From an uncultured Parasphingopyxis sp. (GTDB lineage: Bacteria; Pseudomonadota; Alphaproteobacteria; Sphingomonadales; Sphingomonadaceae), in assembly GCA_905479515.1 (NCBI GenBank), contig CAJQMX010000222.1, forward strand, positions 1 to 19,732: a stretch of 19,732 bases of DNA. The letters are read 5' to 3'. Under the pieces are notes generated by a model that saw only the letters and a program-made list of their open reading frames with translations, did not search any database and had not been told where the DNA came from. The position numbers were made by a program, and so were the translations under genes. Positions 13,887 through 19,732 of this stretch are shown piece by piece (within the stretch, counting starts at the first letter, position 1; the number at the start of each line of letters is the position of its first letter).

Positions 13887-16800
13887 ATGGCAACCAATGC
13901 ACAGCTTGAACAAGCGGACCGGATTGCAGCGGCCCACATTAAATTTTCGCTTATCCGTCAAGGTCTGCTGGAATCTGATGGATATAAGTCGTCATTTAAT
14001 CTCAGAGTCCGCGCTGCTCCAATGGATGAAACGGCAGCCAACGGGCGCCGCAAGCAAGAGGAGGTATTGTTTAATATCCCTATTACACGGATGCACCGGT
14101 TTACCGACAAGAACGGAATGACATCCTATCATTTGTCACACAAATCCATCACCCGGGTAACTTATGAAACTTATCAGGAAGGCACCCGCGTGTCCCCGGG
14201 CGCAGCGAAGAGTCATTGCTCCTATATCGAACGGGATGCCGCGGTTGCACGCCTTGGCCCTGTAGAGAAGCTGGCCGATGAAATTGACGTTAAATTATCA
14301 CGTCCTGACGGCGTTTCTCAATCTGACGAAGTCACAAGACTTTCAAATAGTTCCGACCTTCCGATTGGGAAAGCGGCGGACGGTCAGTTCGGAAGTATGA
14401 CGATTGACCAGGATATTTATATCACCCGGGACAGCGCTGTTTCACGTCAGCCCGATGGGCAAAGAGCACTTATCACAAACATCGATAATGATGATCGTGC
14501 TCGCGCGGAATATTGGGCTTTGGTTGAAGAAAATGAAGCCAAGCCAAGTCCGGACAAAATGTCATTTCGATTTGCGGATAACCCAGAGTTCTGGTCAACT
14601 GTATCCAAAGATCAGAAATGCCCGCTATCCTTAAAAAAAGCGCTTGCAGCAACCGATGCAGACTGCGTGACAAAGTTCGATATTGAATCGATTGAACAGA
14701 TGCGGGATTATCTATCGTCTCAGCCGGGATGCATTCTGCCCGCAAAGGGAAAAAAATCTAAATCCACTGCCGCTCCGGTTGCCAAATTTCATAAAGGTCG
14801 CGGGGGCCGTATCCAGTTTCGCCTGACGGGAGAGCTGCCGAACGAATTGTCGGCACCTCAAATGTTTGCGCTTCTCAAGGACATCACTGAAGAATTTTCC
14901 AAACGCAAATTGCCATTTGTGGCTGTCATGCATGCACCTGATCACAAGAACAACGACCGAAATTGGCATTTTCACCTCATCTATCACGACAGGCCATGCA
15001 GGCGTATCACACAAGGCGATATCGCTACACTGGAGCAGCAGGGTTATGGCACTGATCGGTTAAAAGCCGGACAATGGGACTTCACTGCGGTCACAACAAA
15101 GCAGCACCGTTCCAATGGCCGAGCCGTGCCGCTCAAACAGAAAAAAGTGCGCGAGGTAGCGGAAAAACGATGGATTGAAACCTTACGTGAGATTAGCTCG
15201 GAAATTACAAATCGTCATCTGGAGCAAGCTGGACATAAACGCCGTGTAGATCACCGTTCCAATGAACGAAGAGGGATTGAGGCAGAACCGCCGGAGCATC
15301 TGGGTTCAGCATTGGCCGCCGCAGAGGCGCGCGGTGAAGTCACGGACCGAGGCGTTGAAAACGAAAGGCGTCAATGGGAAGCGATTATGGCGCAGGCAGA
15401 TGCAAAGCTCGAGGATAGGCTATCGGATATCGGACAGCGGACTTCAAATACCGACCGAGAAAATAGCAGCGCCGGCAAGAACCCTGCGCTAGATCAAGAA
15501 ATTATCGCTGCAATGACACAGGCCGCCAGACTTGAGCACGAGGCGTTTGTGCTTGATCAGAATATGCAACGCGCTCGCTCACGGGCAGCGACCTTGAAGA
15601 AGAAGAATGAGCAATTGCTGGCTGCTTACCGGAAAGATTCCAAATCTGTATCGCGATCACAATATCAAGAGGCCAAACGCCTTGTAGATGCGGCTTCGGC
15701 ATATTTGCTCGCTTTGAAAGGGTTTCTCGAAGATGAAAGCCAATTGCTAACCGATTGCCGTAACGCAGCTGATGAGGCCGGCAAGAAAGCAGAATTTCTG
15801 ATCTCTGTTCCAAGACAAGATAGTGTCAGGTCAATGCCAGATTCGAGTGTGACGCTCCCTCATCCGCAATCAGAAAAATCTACAAATGCGCCTGTTCAAA
15901 GGGACCGCACCGAGACCAGCAAGGCCAACATTAGCGCGCTAATTTTGGATGGAATTGAGCCCATTGATAAGAATTCTGCCCAACATCGAGGCGACGGGGA
16001 TCCGGTTGCCAATGAACCGAGGCAGGTGAGCGAGGCCGACAACGAAGGACAGAAAAAGTTGGATGACGCCAGAGATGAGCGGTTACGCCGGAAGGTCGAG
16101 CAAAATGCACTGCTACAGCGCAAGGCGGATGAGGAATATGCACTGCAGTCGGCGCGGCTCACGCGCGGTATCGATGAAATGATCGCGAGCGATAACCGTA
16201 AGGAAGGTGATGACCATGTTTCTGAGAACCAGGCAAAGGACGCAGCTCCATTGCCTATTCCCGCTAACGCGCCAACAACACCCGTCCCGGCTCAATATGA
16301 ACACCACCCCCATGCCAGAGAGCTTCGCGGTGCTTTCAAGCCCGATCAGGACCCAACGGAATTCGATCAACGGGACCTAAAATTACGACAGCATCGCAGG
16401 CAGATATCCTCGTTCCTTGATGATTTGGCACCCAGCATTACCGATCTAAAGAAGGACGAAGCAGGAATAATCTGGCCGTATAACCGTCGTGCAACCGATG
16501 TGTCCGATGTCAATTTTGCGCTCGCTGATGAAGACCAACGTAAAGAACTCGCCGAACGCTACGCCAAACAGGAAGACGAGATCAGGCGCCTCCATAAAGA
16601 GCTGTTCGAAACATTCGACAAGGACAGATATGCCAAGGGCGTAAAAGCGATGGTCGAAATCTTGCCTGCCAATATCCAGAAGATGGCGATAGATCGATTG
16701 TCGCGAGAGCTAGGGCAGAAACTGCTTCAACGGGTGAGGCAGGAAGTGCTAGAGGAAGCAGAGCGCAAGCTTGCTCAGTGGCGAAATGCGAAACGTGGGT

Positions 16801-16961
16801 CTTTGGATAAGAAGAAATTAGCACAGGAAGCATTGAAAATTACTTGGCGAACCGGCTTATCTATCAAGGATATTGAACACCAACGTATGATTGCCGATGC
16901 CTATCCAAAAGGTGGCATTCCTCCAGCTGGCAATGGCCGAGATGGTTTATCCATCGGATAG
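13887..16961 (+). CDS. MobA/MobL-family (MOBQ) conjugative relaxase
   Basis: 1024 residues from the ATG at 13887. GAAGGA at 13874-13879 is 7 bases upstream, so this start is preferred over the ATG at 13881, and over a longer frame from 13731 that would cross oriT. Relaxases nick oriT, attach covalently to the DNA end and lead it into the recipient. Evidence: the metal-binding histidine motif NDRNWHFHLIYHDRP (H361, H363, H367), a second MobA/MobL signature VDHRSNERRGIEAEPPEHLG (about 454-473), and a conserved N-terminal SYIERDAAVARLG with Y113, a candidate but unproven catalytic tyrosine. The remaining 500 or so residues are charged and partly coiled coil (KAEAERKL-like stretches), with no primase or helicase motif recognised. 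No type IV secretion or coupling-protein gene is nearby, so transfer would depend on a helper. Confidence 0.9.
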   Translation: MATNAQLEQADRIAAAHIKFSLIRQGLLESDGYKSSFNLRVRAAPMDETAANGRRKQEEVLFNIPITRMHRFTDKNGMTSYHLSHKSITRVTYETYQEGTRVSPGAAKSHCSYIERDAAVARLGPVEKLADEIDVKLSRPDGVSQSDEVTRLSNSSDLPIGKAADGQFGSMTIDQDIYITRDSAVSRQPDGQRALITNIDNDDRARAEYWALVEENEAKPSPDKMSFRFADNPEFWSTVSKDQKCPLSLKKALAATDADCVTKFDIESIEQMRDYLSSQPGCILPAKGKKSKSTAAPVAKFHKGRGGRIQFRLTGELPNELSAPQMFALLKDITEEFSKRKLPFVAVMHAPDHKNNDRNWHFHLIYHDRPCRRITQGDIATLEQQGYGTDRLKAGQWDFTAVTTKQHRSNGRAVPLKQKKVREVAEKRWIETLREISSEITNRHLEQAGHKRRVDHRSNERRGIEAEPPEHLGSALAAAEARGEVTDRGVENERRQWEAIMAQADAKLEDRLSDIGQRTSNTDRENSSAGKNPALDQEIIAAMTQAARLEHEAFVLDQNMQRARSRAATLKKKNEQLLAAYRKDSKSVSRSQYQEAKRLVDAASAYLLALKGFLEDESQLLTDCRNAADEAGKKAEFLISVPRQDSVRSMPDSSVTLPHPQSEKSTNAPVQRDRTETSKANISALILDGIEPIDKNSAQHRGDGDPVANEPRQVSEADNEGQKKLDDARDERLRRKVEQNALLQRKADEEYALQSARLTRGIDEMIASDNRKEGDDHVSENQAKDAAPLPIPANAPTTPVPAQYEHHPHARELRGAFKPDQDPTEFDQRDLKLRQHRRQISSFLDDLAPSITDLKKDEAGIIWPYNRRATDVSDVNFALADEDQRKELAERYAKQEDEIRRLHKELFETFDKDRYAKGVKAMVEILPANIQKMAIDRLSRELGQKLLQRVRQEVLEEAERKLAQWRNAKRGSLDKKKLAQEALKITWRTGLSIKDIEHQRMIADAYPKGGIPPAGNGRDGLSIG

Positions 16962-17527
16962 GTTAGACGTCATCGTTGCGAAATCTGCGCGGGCAATTTC
17001 CTTATTCCGCGCGACTTCACTAGAAATTACATTCTTTCCTGAATGCGCTCCCCATTGCGGTTGCTTTGCGAATTACAGATCCATTCGTATGACCTTGCAT
17101 GGATCCGTATGTGGAAAAGCGCAGATTGCGCCAATGCATGGTGCTCTTGGTGTCGGCATGGTAAACTGACCGATTGTTGCCATTAATTCCCGGACGCATC
17201 GAGTTCAGGCGATGGCAGCTTCCAAGAACGAGCGTCGACCTTGGGAATGACGTCAATTGGGCGCATTTCGCTCCGACTGTAGTTGGGCCGCTAGCGGAAT
17301 GTCCGCTCTCGGCGCAATATTCAACCAAGCGGACATCAGCTCAAAAGATTGTTCTGGCATGAAGTTCACAACCATATGGAAATTTCTAATGAGGAAGGCT
17401 CTGGAATTTGGGACGATCCTCAATGTATGATGAAACCAAAACACTCCTTAAATCACAACCCCATTTTGGTGACTCAGGCGCTGACGGGGAACAGTCAAAA
17501 CGGCTCGTTTTGATCGAGCGCGAAATA
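16962..17527. other. 566-base gene-free, palindrome-rich stretch
   Basis: Open frames here lack start signals and domains and are not called. Visible structures: GCGCGG/CCGCGC at 16987-17012; a nested cluster CCGCTAGCGG (17288-17297), AGCGGAatgTCCGCT (17293-17307) and ATGTCCGCT (17299-17307) with AGCGGACAT (17328-17336); and TCAAAACG/CGTTTTGA (17495-17513). The middle part resembles degenerate extragenic repeat sequence often met in sphingomonad genomes, an impression from memory. It probably marks a boundary between the mobilization genes and the metal genes. Confidence 0.45.
17495..17513 (-). terminator. Weak hairpin after the multicopper oxidase gene
   Basis: TCAAAACG (17495-17502) and CGTTTTGA (17506-17513) form an 8-bp perfect stem with a 3-base loop, 15 bases past the oxidase stop on the minus strand. 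The T-run expected downstream on that strand is missing, so it may be an RNA-stabilising 3' hairpin rather than a true intrinsic terminator. Confidence 0.4.
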
Positions 17528-19105
17528 TCACTTTGTAACTAAAAATTGCCCCATCATTCCGGCATCTTCATGTTCGAGAATATGACAATGATACATATAG
17601 GGTAGTTCCGAATCGGTATATTCTTCGAAGCGCAACAGTAAACGCACGACCTCTCGCGGTGCGACCACTACTGTATCTTTCAGCCCCCGATCCTGTGGGC
17701 TTGGTTGACGACCATCACGGTCCAGCACACGGAACTGCACATCATGAATGTGAAAGGGATGCGCCATCATCGAAGCATTCTCGATTTGCCAGATTTCTGT
17801 CGTGTTGACTTTTACCGTCTCGTCGATGCGCTGCATATCCATGGACTTGCCGTTGATTGTAAAGCCGCCGCCGCGCATCATGTTCATACCCATGCCCATT
17901 TGAAGCACAAATCGTCGGGTCTTGATGGCAGTTTCCGGTTCAATCGGTGCCAGTGCAATCAGTCGGCTTGGCATTATATTGGCCTGCCGTCTTTCAGCTG
18001 CAGGCCGAATGTTAAGGACGGTGAAGCGTCGTCGTTCACCCATCATACCTTCCCGGCGCCCGCCGCTTCCTCCCATCTCGCCCCCCATCCGGTCGCCAGC
18101 ATCGCCCATGCCGCGGTTTCCCATGCCGCCGCCCATCATCCCCATCATTCCCATGGTTTCAAGGCTATCTGCGCTGAGAACAGTCGGCCTGCCATCGCTC
18201 AGATCGACGACAATTTGCGCTCGCTCGCCCGGGGCGAGAACGATATTGTTTGTGCGATAAGGCTGTTCGAAGAGACCACCATCGCTTCCGATCTGTATGA
18301 AAGCACGCCCATCATCAAATCCAAAGCGATAGAACCGCGCGTTCGAGCCGTTGAGAAGACGAATCCGCAACAAATCGCTACGTGCTTCGAAAACCGGATC
18401 GACGATCCCGTTCACAAGCAGAGTATCACCCATCATCCCCATCATGACATCGCGCATCGATGTAGAATATGCGAAACTGCCATCGCGGTTGAAGGCGCGG
18501 TCCTGAACGATCAGCGGAATGTCATCAACGCCATAATCATTCGGCAGGTCAAGCCGCTCGCTTTCGTCATCCCGAACATAGATGGCTCCGGCCAGTCCCT
18601 GATAGACCTGCGGACCGGACCGCCGGTGCGCGTGTGAATGATACCAGAACATTGATGCCCGCTGCTTTACCACGAAGCTTGGCGACCATGTGCTGCCTGG
18701 CGCTATCGGTTGATGCGGCCCGCCATCGGCACTGGCCGGCAAGTGAAAGCCGTGCCAATGCACGGTTGCCGTTTCGGAAAGATCGCTACTGACATTCATG
18801 CGAACGGCGTCACCCGCTTGCATCTCGAGTGTCGGTCCGAGATAGGGTTGGTTGATGCCTATAGTCGGAGTTTCGACATCTTCGAAAAACTGAGAAACAC
18901 CGCGTTGCAGTTTGAGGTCGAATACGCGGATGCCATTTTCCCGTTCACCCGAATAAAGCGTCGGTATTACTAAAGAGCCGCCCGAAGTGGCTGGCGCAAA
19001 CACGGCCCCCTCGCCTCGGGAGAATTCGCGGGCCGCCATTCCTCCAATTGCAATAACTCCACCGCCGAGCACAGCGGCACCAATCACAGACCGTCTATTC
19101 ACCAT
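17528..19105 (-). CDS. Tat-exported, methionine-rich multicopper oxidase (CueO/ferroxidase type)
   Basis: About 525 residues from the ATG at 19105; GAGGAG lies 8 bases upstream. A GTG three codons earlier overlaps this ribosome binding site and is less likely. The N-terminus MVNRRSVIGAAVLGGG is a twin-arginine signal, as expected for a protein folded with copper before export. Copper ligand motifs are complete: HWHGFHL (116-122), WYHSHAH (154-160), HPFHIH (449-454) and YHCHILEHEDAGMM (505-518), which supplies the type 1 Cys, His and axial Met. A Met/Gly-rich insert (about 315-355, METMGMMGMMGGG, then GEMGG and REGMMGE) resembles the Met-rich copper-sensing segment of CueO. Such enzymes oxidise Cu(I) or Fe(II) with oxygen. 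The FTR1 permease gene 41 bases upstream favours a ferroxidase role, like Fet3-Ftr1. Substrate is inferred. Confidence 0.93.
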   Translation of the reverse strand: MVNRRSVIGAAVLGGGVIAIGGMAAREFSRGEGAVFAPATSGGSLVIPTLYSGERENGIRVFDLKLQRGVSQFFEDVETPTIGINQPYLGPTLEMQAGDAVRMNVSSDLSETATVHWHGFHLPASADGGPHQPIAPGSTWSPSFVVKQRASMFWYHSHAHRRSGPQVYQGLAGAIYVRDDESERLDLPNDYGVDDIPLIVQDRAFNRDGSFAYSTSMRDVMMGMMGDTLLVNGIVDPVFEARSDLLRIRLLNGSNARFYRFGFDDGRAFIQIGSDGGLFEQPYRTNNIVLAPGERAQIVVDLSDGRPTVLSADSLETMGMMGMMGGGMGNRGMGDAGDRMGGEMGGSGGRREGMMGERRRFTVLNIRPAAERRQANIMPSRLIALAPIEPETAIKTRRFVLQMGMGMNMMRGGGFTINGKSMDMQRIDETVKVNTTEIWQIENASMMAHPFHIHDVQFRVLDRDGRQPSPQDRGLKDTVVVAPREVVRLLLRFEEYTDSELPYMYHCHILEHEDAGMMGQFLVTK

Positions 19106-19146
19106 GTTAAACACTCCTCATAGTAATGCTATCGGCTTGAAGGGGA

Positions 19147-19731
19147 TCATACCGTGTGCCTATCCTTCGGGCGCGCTCCATCATGTCCCTTCCCGATCAG
19201 CCAGAATCCCAGACCAATAACAGCGACTACCAAAACCTGAGCCAAAATGGGCTGGAGTGCTGGAAATATGCCAAGCATCGATATTCGCGGAAAATCCCTG
19301 AGCGGCGTAACATCAAGCATACCGGCTTCCTGCAAAGCGCCGACGCCTTTTCCGGTCAACACCACGGTTAGCACGATCATCAATGCCGAACTATAAGCGA
19401 AGAATTTTCTAATCTGCAGTTTACGGCTGTAGCGCAGCATAGCCCAGGCGATGGCAGCCAGCAGCAGCACGGCTGCTCCCGAACCGGCAATAATCGATAC
19501 GCCAGTGTCATCGCTCCAAAGCGCCGCGAAGAACAGGATTGTTTCAAAAACTTCCCGATAGACAACCAGAAATGCAAGACCAAAGAGGAACCAGGCCGAG
19601 CCTCGCGACAGAGCCTTGTTCATTGTTTCGCGAATATAGCGCTGCCATTCATCAACTCGCGATTTGCCATGCATCCAGAGTCCGACGAACAGAAGGATGG
19701 CAGCGGCAAAAAGTGACCCAAAACCTTCGGT
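19147..19731 (-). CDS. FTR1-family iron permease, C-terminal part (cut by window end)
   Basis: The frame is open to the window edge; the ATG at 19674 is internal because in-frame upstream codons continue a membrane segment (TEGFGSLFAAAILLFVGLWM). About 195 residues are visible with at least four hydrophobic helices. The FTR1 signature R-E-x-x-E occurs as REVFETILFFAAL; in this family the first Glu-rich motif lies nearer the N-terminus, outside the window. FTR1/EfeU proteins move ferric iron generated by a paired ferroxidase or peroxidase. The adjacent multicopper oxidase fits this pairing and probably belongs to the same operon, whose promoter is outside the window. The terminal segment GKGHDGARPKDRHTV is a short cytoplasmic or periplasmic tail. 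Confidence 0.9.
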   Translation of the reverse strand, partial: TEGFGSLFAAAILLFVGLWMHGKSRVDEWQRYIRETMNKALSRGSAWFLFGLAFLVVYREVFETILFFAALWSDDTGVSIIAGSGAAVLLLAAIAWAMLRYSRKLQIRKFFAYSSALMIVLTVVLTGKGVGALQEAGMLDVTPLRDFPRISMLGIFPALQPILAQVLVVAVIGLGFWLIGKGHDGARPKDRHTV

Positions 19732-19732
19732 G

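Noticed and set aside
16987..17012. GCGCGG/CCGCGC hairpin as relaxase terminator
   Set aside because: Only 6 bp with a 14-base loop and no following T-run.
17705..18637. A 310-codon plus-strand open frame opposite the multicopper oxidase
   Set aside because: It lies wholly inside a gene with complete copper-binding motifs, and its His-rich translation is only the mirror of Met codons (cat/atg) on the other strand.
1..19732. CRISPR array, tRNA or rRNA genes
   Set aside because: No regularly spaced direct repeats with unique spacers and no cloverleaf or T-loop consensus were seen; the only regular repeats are inside the two Sel1-type genes.

Overview
The window looks like alphaproteobacterial DNA of moderate GC, most likely from a sphingomonad or erythrobacter-type organism. 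That placing is inferred from protein style (Tat-dependent multicopper oxidase, FTR1 permease, MobA/MobL relaxase, Sphingomonadales-like integrase relic) and not from a marker gene. It reads as an accessory region with two defence or stress modules, a mobilization module and metal-uptake genes at the right edge. No rRNA, tRNA, CRISPR array or complete insertion sequence was seen.

Layout. 176-1129 (minus) encodes a secreted Sel1-type protein ending in short PDGSYVGG-type tandem repeats. 1230-1463 is a broken XRE-type regulator. 1698-8142 is a complete type I restriction-modification operon, hsdM-hsdS-hsdR, with the genes overlapping by 4 bases. 8317-9654 is a tight three-gene operon: a HigB/RelE-like toxin, an XRE antitoxin with a C-terminal extension, and a SecB-like protein. 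This is the architecture of a toxin-antitoxin-chaperone (TAC) system. 10051-10743 is a Sel1-repeat lipoprotein with tandem 108-bp units. 10826-10948 (minus) is the C-terminal end of a decayed tyrosine recombinase.

The mobilization block covers 11032-16961. An unrecognised 324-residue gene (minus) diverges from a small StbA/TraK-like gene and a ParA-like ATPase gene. An intrinsic terminator follows, then a compact candidate oriT (13690-13729), then a 1024-residue MobA/MobL (MOBQ-type) relaxase. The candidate oriT has an 11-bp perfect inverted repeat next to a GGAAGTGCGCCTAC core on the minus strand, the same arrangement as the RSF1010/R1162 oriT. No mating-pair genes and no recognisable replication gene are present, so the region looks like an integrated mobilizable element, or part of a mobilizable plasmid, that uses another element's transfer apparatus.

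Right edge. 16962-17527 is a gene-free stretch rich in short palindromes. On the minus strand beyond it are a Met-rich Tat-exported multicopper oxidase and, 41 bases upstream of it, an FTR1-family permease cut by the window end. Together they suggest a ferroxidase-permease iron (or copper/iron) uptake operon.

Main points of interest: a likely chaperone-controlled TAC system directly downstream of a type I restriction operon, a short candidate oriT matched to a MOBQ relaxase, and an unknown divergent gene with palindromic operator candidates in the mobilization module.
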